Assembly (NCBI GenBank): GCA_947460445.1
Contig: CANHHS010000002.1
Location: forward strand, 1 to 33,819
Direction: 5' to 3'
Length of the DNA stretch: 33,819 nucleotides
DNA from: Opitutia bacterium
Lineage (GTDB): Bacteria > Verrucomicrobiota > Verrucomicrobiia > Opitutales > UBA953
Part shown: in pieces, positions 16,018 through 26,567 of the stretch
Layout: each line of letters opens with the position of its first letter
Numbering within the stretch: the stretch's first letter is position 1
The notes under the pieces: generated by a model
Told to the model about the DNA's origin: nothing
Seen by the model: only the letters and a program-made list of their open reading frames with translations
Databases searched by the model: none
Position numbers and translations under genes: made by a program

Positions 16018-16760
16018 CAGACCTTATCGAGTGTGTTGCGTACAGCTCGCACGCGGGCGGTATCAGCCACAGGGATTGCATCGGCAGGCCAATCGGGAGG
16101 GGCGCCGAGGGACACATCCGGTGGGCGGATTTCCATGCGCGTAGGTTGCACACCACGCAGAGAGCCATGAACTTCGGTGACGCCGGTTAAACGAATAATT
16201 TCGGCCACGTTGGATTCATTGACTCCGCCGCCAGCCATGATGGAGAGACGTCCTCGTGAGGCCTTAACGAGTTCAGCGATACGCTGAGCACCCGCGAGCG
16301 CGTTGGGTTTTTGTCCCGAGGTCAGGATGCGATTACAGCCTGTTTGTACGATGGCTTCGAGCGCTTCGAGTGGTCGACTGGCCCAATCAAATGCTCGATG
16401 GAAGGTTACATTCATACTGCCGGCAGCTTCGACGAGTTGTCGGCACCGTTCGATATCCACCGTTGCATCTGATTTTAGAATACCGATGACGATACCGTCT
16501 GCGCCGGCTTTCCGTGCGACTTCTATGTCACGTAGCATAATAGAGAACTCATCCTTATCGTAAAGAAAGTCGCCACCTCGTGGTCGGATCATGACGTGTA
16601 GTTTCACGCCATCGATTTTTCGTACAGCTTCGATAGTCCCGAGGCTTGGGGTCGTCCCTCCTTCGGCGGTGTTCTCGCAGAGTTCAATCCGGTCAGCCCC
16701 GCCCTCGGCAGCGGCTTTGGCTGAGGCGTAGGAATAGGCGACAATTTCAAGCAAAGCCAT
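16017..16760 (-). CDS. cutC: CutC family TIM-barrel protein
   Basis: This 247-aa protein matches the CutC family end to end: LEIVAYSYASAKAAAEGGADRIELCENTAEGGTTPS, HVMIRPRGGDFLY, GADGIVIG, NVTFHRAFDW and ILTSGQKPNA, then IMAGGGVNESN. CutC was named for copper tolerance, but its biochemical role is unsettled. Here it leads an operon with a secreted beta-mannosidase and sulfatase. That argues for a link to sugar metabolism rather than copper (inference). There is no signal peptide, so it is cytosolic. It is divergent from the thiC riboswitch. Confidence 0.93.
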   Translation of the reverse strand: MALLEIVAYSYASAKAAAEGGADRIELCENTAEGGTTPSLGTIEAVRKIDGVKLHVMIRPRGGDFLYDKDEFSIMLRDIEVARKAGADGIVIGILKSDATVDIERCRQLVEAAGSMNVTFHRAFDWASRPLEALEAIVQTGCNRILTSGQKPNALAGAQRIAELVKASRGRLSIMAGGGVNESNVAEIIRLTGVTEVHGSLRGVQPTRMEIRPPDVSLGAPPDWPADAIPVADTARVRAVRNTLDKV

Positions 16761-16866
16761 GTGTGTGCGGTTAGCCTACGAAAGGAAGGCAGGCGTGGAA
16801 GACGGAATACTCAACAGCTTGACCTTGCATGCCCTGAATTCGTCCCCTTAATGCACGTGTTCCTTC

Positions 16867-19718
<2,852 letters not shown>

Positions 19719-19764
19719 AAGTGAGTAAGGTTGCATTTCAGTGGCTATAAATCATACTTAATTC

Positions 19765-20742
19765 ATGCGTCGTATTTTGGTTTTATCGGTAGGGTTCATT
19801 TTGAGTCATGTGGCGACATTTTCAGCGGTTGAGTTGATTCGCGTTGAGTCACAGGTCACGCGTACAGATGGACAAAGCTTTGTCCGTTTAGTTGGTTCAG
19901 AGGGGGTTACTATTCGCTATACGTTAGATGGTAGCCTGGTGACGATAAGTTCGGGCGCATTCCTCGCCCCTGTATCCAACGGAGATCTCTTGGGTTGTAC
20001 GCTTCGGGCACGTGAATTTGACACTTTGGGCAAACCTGTCGGTGAGGAAAAGAGTTGGAACTTCAAATCTCGCGTTACTCCGCTGAAACAAACTGTTTTA
20101 CCTGTTACTCAAAATCGTGACTACCAAACGTACGATTGGGCTAGCCGGCATGCTTCCATTTTAGAATTAAATAAAAGACGCCAGCCGCTCGTTGTGCTGA
20201 TTGGGGACTCCATCACCCATTTTTGGGGCGGCGCACCTAAAATGGGACGTGTCAGTGGAAATCTGTCTTGGGAAAAATATTTGGCACCACGTCAGGCTGC
20301 GAACCTAGGGTATGGATGGGACCTGACGCAAAACGTCTTATGGCGACTGAGAAACGGTGAGCTTGATGGCATCAAGCCTAAGGCCTGCGTGCTGCTTATT
20401 GGTACCAATAATCTACAGTCCGATTCAATCGCCGATATTATCGAAGGCATCCGGACCATCGTGGCTGAAATTCGCACACAGTGTGCAGGTTGTAAGATCC
20501 TCGTTTTGGCTTTACCTCGCGGCGGACTCAACGACCCACTCCGAAAGAAGTCTTTAGAATTAGCGCAATCACTCGAATCAGCCAAAATTGGCGATAGTAC
20601 CCTCAACCTGTCAGATAAATTCATACAGGCCGACGGTACCATTCCGCGTGAATGGATGAGCGACCTGCTTCATCCCACCGAAGTGGGTTATGAGATCATC
20701 GGTCAGGCTGTGGACGCTCAATTGAAGGACTGGGGAATTTAA
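19765..20742 (+). CDS. Exported SGNH/GDSL-type hydrolase with an N-terminal beta-sandwich
   Basis: The 325-aa protein has a signal peptide (residues 1-20) and a short beta-rich domain (about 25-105; VTIRYTLDGS pattern) that resembles the chitobiase/hexosaminidase C-terminal or Fn3-associated module. An SGNH esterase domain follows. Catalytic blocks are GDSITHFWGG (S149), NLGYG (N180, G182), IGTNN (N215) and the D300-H303 pair in SDLLHPTEVGY. The match is closest to PAF-acetylhydrolase-like sugar esterases, so deacetylation of extracytoplasmic glycans is plausible. It stands 46 bases after the methyltransferase and is closed by a terminator. Confidence 0.87.
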   Translation: MRRILVLSVGFILSHVATFSAVELIRVESQVTRTDGQSFVRLVGSEGVTIRYTLDGSLVTISSGAFLAPVSNGDLLGCTLRAREFDTLGKPVGEEKSWNFKSRVTPLKQTVLPVTQNRDYQTYDWASRHASILELNKRRQPLVVLIGDSITHFWGGAPKMGRVSGNLSWEKYLAPRQAANLGYGWDLTQNVLWRLRNGELDGIKPKACVLLIGTNNLQSDSIADIIEGIRTIVAEIRTQCAGCKILVLALPRGGLNDPLRKKSLELAQSLESAKIGDSTLNLSDKFIQADGTIPREWMSDLLHPTEVGYEIIGQAVDAQLKDWGI

Positions 20743-20750
20743 CTGTCACA

Positions 20751-20779
20751 AAAAAAGACCCCGGATGAACCGGGGTCTT
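20751..20779. terminator. Bidirectional intrinsic terminator
   Basis: The 10-bp perfect stem AAGACCCCGG / CCGGGGTCTT (20755-20764 with 20770-20779; loop ATGAA) has A-runs on the left. Read on the minus strand these give a long U-tract. It separates the SGNH hydrolase from the convergent small secreted protein. Confidence 0.88.
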
Positions 20780-20802
20780 GTCTTTGGCTTAGCTCTTACG
20801 AA

Positions 20803-21309
20803 TTACTTCGCTGCAGGAGCTTCGGCAGGGGCTTCGCCCTTGCGACCACCCTTGCGAGGTGATTCGCCGCCTTGGCCGCCTTCTTTGCGCTTGCCGAAGT
20901 TAGCTTTAACTTTGTCGAGGAGATCCTTGATGGAAGGGTCTTTAGCGACGGCTGCTGCAAAGGTAGCTTCCATAGCAGCTTTACGTGCTTCCATGGCAGC
21001 CTTCATGAGGTCAGCAGATTCTTCTTTGGTCTTACCTGCTTCGTGGGCAGCCTTGAGGGCTTCGCCAGCAGTCTTTGCTGCTTCTTTAGCGGCAACGACA
21101 GCAGGGTCTTCTTTGACGGCATCAAGGGCAGCTTTGACCTTGGCTTGTTCTTCGGCTGTTAAGCCAGGGAAGCCTTCTTTGCGTTCGCCGCCTTGGCCAC
21201 CTTGGCCACGGCCTTCGCGCTTAGGCTTTTCGCCACCGGCAGGTGCTTCTTGAGCGTTGAGGCCGACGAGAGTTGTCGCGAGGGCCAGGAGTAGGATGCG
21301 TGTAATCAT
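20803..21309 (-). CDS. Small secreted Ala/Lys/Gly-rich protein, function unknown
   Basis: From ATG 21309 the protein is 168 aa, with a clear signal peptide (about 1-20, ending near LNA-QEA). An ATG at 21360 would put 17 polar residues before it and is less likely. The mature chain has a basic Gly-rich arm (GGEKPKREGRGQGGQGGERKEG), a predicted all-helical Ala/Lys/Glu core of about 95 residues (starting LTAEEQAKVKAALDAVK), and a second basic Gly-rich arm ending APAEAPAAK. The LTxEEQ start of the helical core recalls periplasmic CpxP/Spy-like proteins, but the match is weak. Both arms share short DNA repeats. It lies 47 bases after rsmA on the same strand. Confidence 0.75.
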   Translation of the reverse strand: MITRILLLALATTLVGLNAQEAPAGGEKPKREGRGQGGQGGERKEGFPGLTAEEQAKVKAALDAVKEDPAVVAAKEAAKTAGEALKAAHEAGKTKEESADLMKAAMEARKAAMEATFAAAVAKDPSIKDLLDKVKANFGKRKEGGQGGESPRKGGRKGEAPAEAPAAK

Positions 21310-21356
21310 GGGTATAGTAGTGTTCACTTGAGAAACCCCAGCCTTAGGGCGAAGTT

Positions 21357-22196
21357 TCAAGAAGTTGCGTCTAGGCCCAGCCAGACCCTGGAGGGAATGG
21401 TTTCAGGTCGGGCCATGGCCGTTAGGCCATGCTTTGGCAGCTCGGATAGCCAATGTTGAACCACAGTATCGTCCGGGAAGAGGTTACGGATAGCTGAACC
21501 AACTTGCTTACGTCGTTGGGTAAAGAGCATGCGTGCGACCTTGCGTGCATGAGGACCGAGTCTACAAGCATCGACACGGCGTCGCAGAAAGAGCAGGCAG
21601 GAGTCGACTTTCGGGGCGGGGTAGAAGCAATTCGCAGGGACTGGATGGAGTCCTGCACGTTCAAAGGCTAGGTCGACTTGCGCGGTAAGTGCCGACCAGT
21701 GTTTCGTACCTACTTTAGCTGTCAGGCGTTCGGCTGCTTCCCGCTGTAGCATCAATACGAGCAACGAAGGGTGGGGGCCTAAGCAAATGGCTTCCATCCA
21801 AGGCGACGAAATTGCGTAAGGTAAATTAGCGACAATCTTAAAACTGCCGTCGTTGGCGCTCGGCAGGTCTGCCAGCGGATGCTCCATGGCATCTCCTTCT
21901 TTCAGGTGAAGTTTGCCTGACTGACCTAATGTCGCACGCAAATGTGATGCTAAGGTGCCATCGCGCTCGATAGCCCAAATTTCTGCGCCCGCTGTTAAAA
22001 GGGTAGAGGTTAACGTGCCGAGTCCTGGTCCGATTTCGACAACGCGATCTCCGGGCTTGATGGATGCAAGTTCGACAGACTTTCGTACAATATTTCCATC
22101 GACGAGAAAGTTTTGTCCAAGCCATCGACGTGGGCTATGATCCAGTGATTCAAGGAGATCCCTTGTTTCGACTGCATTCAGGGGCCCTTCACTCAT
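21357..22196 (-). CDS. rsmA: 16S rRNA (adenine1518/1519-N6) dimethyltransferase
   Basis: RsmA (KsgA) dimethylates two adjacent adenines near the 3' end of 16S rRNA late in small-subunit assembly. The 279-aa protein shows RRWLGQNFLVD, motif I VVEIGPGLGTLT (E54-G60 region), the acidic residue in AIERDG, motif IV NLPY (124-127) and FYPAPKVDS. A C-terminal helical domain carries RRKQVGSAIRNL-type residues. The start overlaps the trpC stop (ATGA, four bases), so it is coupled to trpC. No special regulation is visible. Confidence 0.96.
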   Translation of the reverse strand: MSEGPLNAVETRDLLESLDHSPRRWLGQNFLVDGNIVRKSVELASIKPGDRVVEIGPGLGTLTSTLLTAGAEIWAIERDGTLASHLRATLGQSGKLHLKEGDAMEHPLADLPSANDGSFKIVANLPYAISSPWMEAICLGPHPSLLVLMLQREAAERLTAKVGTKHWSALTAQVDLAFERAGLHPVPANCFYPAPKVDSCLLFLRRRVDACRLGPHARKVARMLFTQRRKQVGSAIRNLFPDDTVVQHWLSELPKHGLTAMARPETIPSRVWLGLDATS

Positions 22197-23050
22197 GCGG
22201 AACGCAACGCACGTAGTAATGTGGCAGGGTTTTCAGCTCGCATGAGTGATTCTCCGACCAACAGAGCGTTTGCGCCTGCAAGACGCATGCGGGCAGCATC
22301 TGCGACTGTTTGCATGCCACTTTCTGCAACCTTGACGACTTCTTTGGGCATTTTGGGTATGACGCGTTCTGCAAAAGCTAAATCTATTTTGAAGGTAGAA
22401 AGGTTGCGATTATTCACCCCAATGATGTCTGGGCGATGAGCTAATGCGCGTGCGAGTTCATCTTCATCATGTACCTCGAAAAGTGCATCTAGGTTTGCGG
22501 CTTTTGCAGCATCGTGTAGGTCGCGGATTTCAGGGTCAGAAAGTGCCCGTACAATGATTAAAATACAGCGGGCACCAACTTGGGCTGCCTCAAGTACTTG
22601 AATACGATGCACCATGAAATCTTTTCGGATGCAGGGAACGGGGCTGGTGCGTTTCGCTTGGTCGGCAATGACGGACTGCAGGTCGGCGAGTGTCCCGCCG
22701 AAATAACGGTTGTCGGTAAGTACGGAAAGGGCGTCTGCGCCGCCATCGGCATAAGCACGTGCTTGGGCGGCAGCATCAATATCGGTCCGAATGCTACCCG
22801 CACTGGGGCTGCTCCGTTTAACCTCCGCAATGATCGAAAGGTGGCCAGGTTGAATCAAGTTGGCTTTAAAGGAAGGTCCGCGGTGTTCAATCCGGTTAGC
22901 CGCTTGAGCGAGTTCTTGGTTGCTGACAGGCCGCACCCGGTCGGCGATCTCGAGTCGCTTCCATGCCATGATTTCAGCCAATTTGTCCACAAGCCAAGAA
23001 AGGGCAGTGCAAGCGGGGCTGGCAATCGTTTTGACTCTGGACGGCGGCAT
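22193..23050 (-). CDS. trpC: Indole-3-glycerol-phosphate synthase
   Basis: TrpC closes the indole ring in tryptophan synthesis. The TIM-barrel signatures are in order: IIAEVKRSSPSAG, ALSVLTDNRYFGG, CIRKDFMV (catalytic lysine), LFEVHDEDE, IGVNNRNLSTF and VAESGM. As read from ATG 23050 the protein is 285 aa. That start leaves only 14 bases to the divergent mazG ATG and adds about 20 residues with no family match. GTG 22990 gives about 265 aa, starting DKLAEIMAWKRLEIA, which fits the family better, so the true start may be there. No other trp gene is adjacent. Confidence 0.95.
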   Translation of the reverse strand: MPPSRVKTIASPACTALSWLVDKLAEIMAWKRLEIADRVRPVSNQELAQAANRIEHRGPSFKANLIQPGHLSIIAEVKRSSPSAGSIRTDIDAAAQARAYADGGADALSVLTDNRYFGGTLADLQSVIADQAKRTSPVPCIRKDFMVHRIQVLEAAQVGARCILIIVRALSDPEIRDLHDAAKAANLDALFEVHDEDELARALAHRPDIIGVNNRNLSTFKIDLAFAERVIPKMPKEVVKVAESGMQTVADAARMRLAGANALLVGESLMRAENPATLLRALRSA

Positions 23051-23064
23051 GCAAGCGTCTCCCC

Positions 23065-23721
23065 ATGGCTTCTATTGACGAACTACTTGCGACGACTGCA
23101 CGCCTAAGGGCCCCAGATGGTTGCCCCTGGGACCGTGCCCAAACGCATCGCAGTATTTGTGACTGCCTCGTGGAGGAAGTTGCGGAATTGCTTCAGGCCA
23201 TTGACCGCAATGATACCCCTAATTTAAGGGAAGAGCTCGGCGATTTACTCTTTCACGTTGCCCTGCATGCCCAAATGGCATCCGAAGCTGGCCACTTTAA
23301 TTTCGATGATGTTGCCCGAGAAGTGAACGAGAAGATGGTGCGCAGGCACCCCCATGTTTTTGGAGACGGTGTCAAATTGGGAGATCCTGAAGCAGTCATT
23401 AAACAGTGGGAAAAAATTAAAGCCGTTGAGAAGGGGACGAAAGCGGTATCCGTCTTTAAAGAGCTACCGCCTGCATTGGGGAGTATATTAATGGCGCGTG
23501 AAGTTTGGAAACAGATTGCGAAGAAAGAACTCAATGCTGGGCCAACTGTCGACCGTGCAAGGGTTTCATCTCAGGCTAAGGTTCTTAATGAAAATGAAGC
23601 AGGTCGTCGACTTTTTGAACTCGTGGCAGCGTGTCGCGAAGCGGGTATCGACCCTGATTCGGCATTACGGCGCTACACGGAAACTGTTCAGCAACATGCT
23701 GAGCAATCGGTAAAAAAATAA
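23065..23721 (+). CDS. mazG: Nucleoside triphosphate pyrophosphohydrolase MazG
   Basis: MazG hydrolyses (d)NTPs, including aberrant ones, to monophosphate and pyrophosphate. The 218-aa protein has the N-terminal signature LRAPDGCPWDRAQTHRSI. The metal-binding all-alpha core follows: EE at 37-38, E41, then REELGDLLFHVALHAQ with E57 and D60. VRRHPHVFGD and QWEKIKAVEKG are typical of MazG. The protein is a little shorter than E. coli MazG (263 aa) because the C-terminal half is compact. It heads an operon of four genes, three of them with predicted nucleotide- or metal-dependent hydrolase folds. Confidence 0.94.
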   Translation: MASIDELLATTARLRAPDGCPWDRAQTHRSICDCLVEEVAELLQAIDRNDTPNLREELGDLLFHVALHAQMASEAGHFNFDDVAREVNEKMVRRHPHVFGDGVKLGDPEAVIKQWEKIKAVEKGTKAVSVFKELPPALGSILMAREVWKQIAKKELNAGPTVDRARVSSQAKVLNENEAGRRLFELVAACREAGIDPDSALRRYTETVQQHAEQSVKK

Positions 23722-23724
23722 ACC

Positions 23725-24450
23725 ATGTTAGGCTCCGTCAAACCTCTGATCGTACATGTCGGTGGACGTGACGTTGAGGTTTGGACAAAATATTCCGTGC
23801 GTGCCTTGCGCGTCCGTCTTGCCATTCAACCCGGACCGCGCGTCGTACTGACACTGCCTGAAGGAACGCATTCCAGTACGGCAATGCGCTTTCTGCAGGA
23901 GCATGGCGACTGGTTGCACCATGCATTGGGCAAGGCACGAACGACGCAGACCTCGGTCCTTGATCACTTTGCTAAATTCCCATCTCTAACCTTTGATGAC
24001 AAATGGCTCAGTGTGGAAATACTTACCGCTGGCCGTTGTCGTTATGCGATAAAGCACACGGATGATAGCATTGTGCTCGTACACACTGCGGCAGAGCCTG
24101 AAGAAAGTCTCATGCGCGTGTTGCGTCGAGTAGCCCAAGATGGACTCGAGAAGGCGGTACATCGGATTGCTAAAAAGGTTGGTGTTAAGATTGGTGCTGT
24201 CAGCATTCGTAATCAATCCACGCGCTGGGGCTCATGCTCGAGCAGTGGTGCATTATCGCTGAACTGGAGGCTGATCCTTTTGCCGCCCGCGATGCATGAC
24301 CACGTCATTTTGCATGAGTTAGCGCACCGTATTCATATGAACCATTCCGAACGTTTCTGGGCACAACTCGAAGCCTGGGATCCAGAGTGGAAGCGACACG
24401 ACCAAGAGTTAACCAAGAAATGGAATGTCCTTATGGACTTGGGACGTTGA
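23725..24450 (+). CDS. YgjP-like (DUF45/M48-type) metallohydrolase
   Basis: This 241-aa protein has the zinc motif HELAH (H197, H201) plus H207 in HMNHSERFW, and the strand TRWGSCSSSGALSLNWRLILLP that defines the YgjP/DUF45 family. The fold is that of a WLM/M48-like peptidase, yet E. coli YgjP has been reported to hydrolyse UTP. The neighbours mazG and a Nudix gene favour a nucleotide role here (inference). It starts three bases after mazG, and its stop overlaps the next ATG by one base (TGATG). Confidence 0.88.
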   Translation: MLGSVKPLIVHVGGRDVEVWTKYSVRALRVRLAIQPGPRVVLTLPEGTHSSTAMRFLQEHGDWLHHALGKARTTQTSVLDHFAKFPSLTFDDKWLSVEILTAGRCRYAIKHTDDSIVLVHTAAEPEESLMRVLRRVAQDGLEKAVHRIAKKVGVKIGAVSIRNQSTRWGSCSSSGALSLNWRLILLPPAMHDHVILHELAHRIHMNHSERFWAQLEAWDPEWKRHDQELTKKWNVLMDLGR

Positions 24451-25004
24451 TGTCGCGACTTGCACAAAATCAGGATGAAATTTTTGACGTCGTTGACGCG
24501 CAAAACTGCGTTATCGGTCAGGCTAGACGTAAAGAGATCCACGCTAAGGGACTTTTACACCGCGCCATTCACATTTTTTGGGTAAAAAGCGACGGACAGC
24601 TCTGCTTGCAAAGACGCTCATACGGCAAGGATAGTTGCCCTGGCCTCCTGAGTAGCTCCTGCGCTGGGCATCTAGATGCCGGTGAAAGTTATGATACAGC
24701 GGCTTACCGGGAATTAGCGGAGGAACTTGGTTTCACTGCGCCGCAAGGCAGCTTAGTAAAATTAGAAAGTTTTCCAGCGCACCCCGATCTTGGTAATGAA
24801 TTCGTCACGGTTTATGTGCTTACCCTAGACTTAGTGGCTAAAATTGCTGAGGCAGAAGTTGACGCCCTGCTTTGGCGCACCCCAACAGAGGTTGATCAAT
24901 GGATTCTAAGCTCCCCTGGACTTTTCTCGTCATCGCTTGTTTACCTCTTCCAGCAGCCAAGCGTCCGGCGAGCCCTCGGGCTTACTGAGAAGGTCCAAGG
25001 TTGA
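24450..25004 (+). CDS. Nudix hydrolase (IDI/YfcD-like)
   Basis: From ATG 24450 the protein is 184 aa. The Nudix box is complete: GHLDAGE (G73-E79), then RELAEELGF (87-95). The upstream block FDVVDAQNCVIGQARRKEIHAKGLLHRAIHIFW and the RRSYGKDSCPGLLSSSCAGH segment are those of the isopentenyl-diphosphate-isomerase-like/YfcD subgroup of Nudix enzymes. The enzyme probably hydrolyses a nucleoside diphosphate derivative. True isomerase activity is less likely but cannot be excluded. A start at 24387 would overlap the previous gene by 64 bases and is rejected. Confidence 0.9.
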   Translation: MSRLAQNQDEIFDVVDAQNCVIGQARRKEIHAKGLLHRAIHIFWVKSDGQLCLQRRSYGKDSCPGLLSSSCAGHLDAGESYDTAAYRELAEELGFTAPQGSLVKLESFPAHPDLGNEFVTVYVLTLDLVAKIAEAEVDALLWRTPTEVDQWILSSPGLFSSSLVYLFQQPSVRRALGLTEKVQG

Positions 25005-25035
25005 AAACTCCCCCAGCTTCTGCGTTTGTTGTCAG

Positions 25036-25689
25036 GTGGAAAGGACCCCTGTTAAAAAGCACACCCCAATCAATGTACCTTTATTGCATTGGTTATGGGT
25101 CGCGCCGCTCGCCTTCTTTTTACGGCTTTGGCTATCCACGCTCCGCGTGCGCACGCATCACACGGTTAAAGATATCGAAACGGATATCGGCGGTAATGCT
25201 GTTTTGGTACTTTGGCATGATCGTCTCTTTTTTGCGCCTATCATCACTCAGCGATACCTTAAGTTGCCTGTCTGTGCGCTCGTCAGTGCGAGTAAAGATG
25301 GTGCCAAGCTAACCGCATTTTATAACTTAATGGGTATACAGTGTGCCCGCGGTTCCAGTAACCAGCTTGGGGCAGAAGCTTTGATGACGTTGGCTCGGGT
25401 TATGCGTAAGGGTGCTCACGCTGGGATCACTCCGGATGGCCCTAAGGGACCACGGCGCGAATTTAAACAGGGTGCACTCGGTTTAGCTCGGGTAACCAAA
25501 CGCCCAATTATTGTCATGGGCATCCATTATCATCAATGCTGGCGACTCAAGAGTTGGGATCGATTCGCGCTGCCGGTGCCATTTAGCGTCGTCGATTTAA
25601 CTTTAGAGCGCACAGATCTCGCACATTTGACGGAAGCACAAAGCGTTGAACTGCTCACCAAGCGATTGAACGAACTTTCGGGTGAATAA
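25036..25689 (+). CDS. DUF374 lysophospholipid-acyltransferase-like protein
   Basis: The protein (217 aa from GTG 25036) belongs to the DUF374 branch of the LpxL/PlsC acyltransferase superfamily. One N-terminal hydrophobic segment (LLHWLWVAPLAFFLRLWL) anchors it to the inner membrane. Family blocks are VLVLWHDRLFFAP (H61, D62), ALVSASKDG, ARGSSNQLGAEAL and ITPDGPKGPRREFKQGALGLA. It probably adds an acyl chain to lipid A or a related lipid. The only upstream start is TTG 24937, which would overlap the Nudix gene by 68 bases. A strong terminator follows. Confidence 0.88.
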   Translation: MERTPVKKHTPINVPLLHWLWVAPLAFFLRLWLSTLRVRTHHTVKDIETDIGGNAVLVLWHDRLFFAPIITQRYLKLPVCALVSASKDGAKLTAFYNLMGIQCARGSSNQLGAEALMTLARVMRKGAHAGITPDGPKGPRREFKQGALGLARVTKRPIIVMGIHYHQCWRLKSWDRFALPVPFSVVDLTLERTDLAHLTEAQSVELLTKRLNELSGE

Positions 25690-25692
25690 ATA

Positions 25693-25724
25693 AAAAGGGC
25701 ACGACAGTGAAGTCGTGCCCTTTT
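25693..25724. terminator. Bidirectional intrinsic terminator
   Basis: The stem GGGCACGAC / GTCGTGCCC (25697-25705 with 25712-25720, loop AGTGAA) is flanked by four A and four T, giving a 13-bp extended stem. It separates the acyltransferase operon from the convergent TorF-like porin. Confidence 0.9.
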
Positions 25725-25738
25725 GTTCTCTAGCTTTC

Positions 25739-26452
25739 TTAGAAGCTTTTGGTCATCGAGAAGACCACAATCCCCTTGTCTAAGACTTTTCCGGTATAGT
25801 TGATCCCAAGAGCGTTTGCGTCGGTGTAGGCCAATGATGCGGTGTAGCCTAAGAGAGGGTAGGACAGGCCAACTTTATAGTCTTCGTAATCAAACTGAGT
25901 GCCTTCGCCTAATGTCCATCCGTAGTGCAGTCCGACAGCCAAGTCCTTGAGGGACGAGAACGTATAGCTGTATGACAGGTCAACGTAGGTTGTGCCTTCC
26001 GAGTCATTAAAATTGAAGTACTTGGTGAGTGCGTAGGATGCTTTGAGGCTTAAGCCGGCATAAGCAGCGCCAAGATTGACTTCAGAGGTGTTGAAATCGC
26101 TTGCGCCTGGGTAGAAGTACGAAATGCCACCCAAGGACATATCGACGGCTCCTAATTTAAACGCGAAGGCAGCATAAACATCAGCCTCAATAGATTCATT
26201 GCCAACTTCATTCACGTTTTGGTTGGAAGCCCAGAAGCCGACAGAGAAACCTGAAGTGTGTGCGATATCTGTCCCACCTGAAATCGACAGACCGTTCGAT
26301 GATCCGTTCTGGGAGATGCCCCGGAAGACATAATCCGTGGAGAGTGCCACATTGTGAGTCTGTGACCAAGCAGTTGCCGCGGCAGGTGCCGACTGAGCAA
26401 ATGCTGATGCAGCAATAAGAATGGAGAGCGAGGGTGTGGTGAGGTGTTTCAT
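25739..26452 (-). CDS. TorF family putative porin
   Basis: The protein (237 aa from ATG 26452) has a signal peptide and then the family signature VALSTDYVFRGISQ, followed by alternating amphipathic strands to a C-terminal FSMTKSF. This is the TorF/Gcw_chp family of outer-membrane barrels found mainly in Gram-negative bacteria; a transport role is inferred and the substrate unknown. An ATG nine bases upstream (26461) touches the ribosome site, whereas ATG 26452 sits at normal spacing. It is a single gene ended by the shared terminator. Confidence 0.88.
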   Translation of the reverse strand: MKHLTTPSLSILIAASAFAQSAPAAATAWSQTHNVALSTDYVFRGISQNGSSNGLSISGGTDIAHTSGFSVGFWASNQNVNEVGNESIEADVYAAFAFKLGAVDMSLGGISYFYPGASDFNTSEVNLGAAYAGLSLKASYALTKYFNFNDSEGTTYVDLSYSYTFSSLKDLAVGLHYGWTLGEGTQFDYEDYKVGLSYPLLGYTASLAYTDANALGINYTGKVLDKGIVVFSMTKSF

Positions 26453-26462
26453 AGGAAACATA

Positions 26463-26467
26463 CCTTT
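26463..26467 (-). promoter_or_regulatory. Ribosome binding site deciding the porin start
   Basis: AAAGG on the minus strand lies one base before ATG 26461 but 10 bases before ATG 26452. Normal spacing favours the second ATG. Confidence 0.5.
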
Positions 26468-26567
26468 AACACGCTCCGTGCCAGAGTGATTTATTGGCTT
26501 ATTTGCTAGTAAACAACTTACCTAATTGAATTAATTTCGACACGGCTGCCTAAAATCAGGCATGCGC

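Noticed and set aside
16819..16853. Possible sigma-70 promoter (TTGACC ... TTAATG) for thiC
   Set aside because: The spacing between the two elements is 23 bases, too long for a normal promoter.
24387..24449. Longer start of the Nudix gene
   Set aside because: It overlaps the YgjP-like gene by 64 bases; the ATG at 24450 sits on the stop codon in a typical TGATG junction.
24937..25035. TTG start of the DUF374 acyltransferase
   Set aside because: It overlaps the Nudix gene by 68 bases and encodes a Ser-rich segment unlike the family; GTG 25036 fits better.
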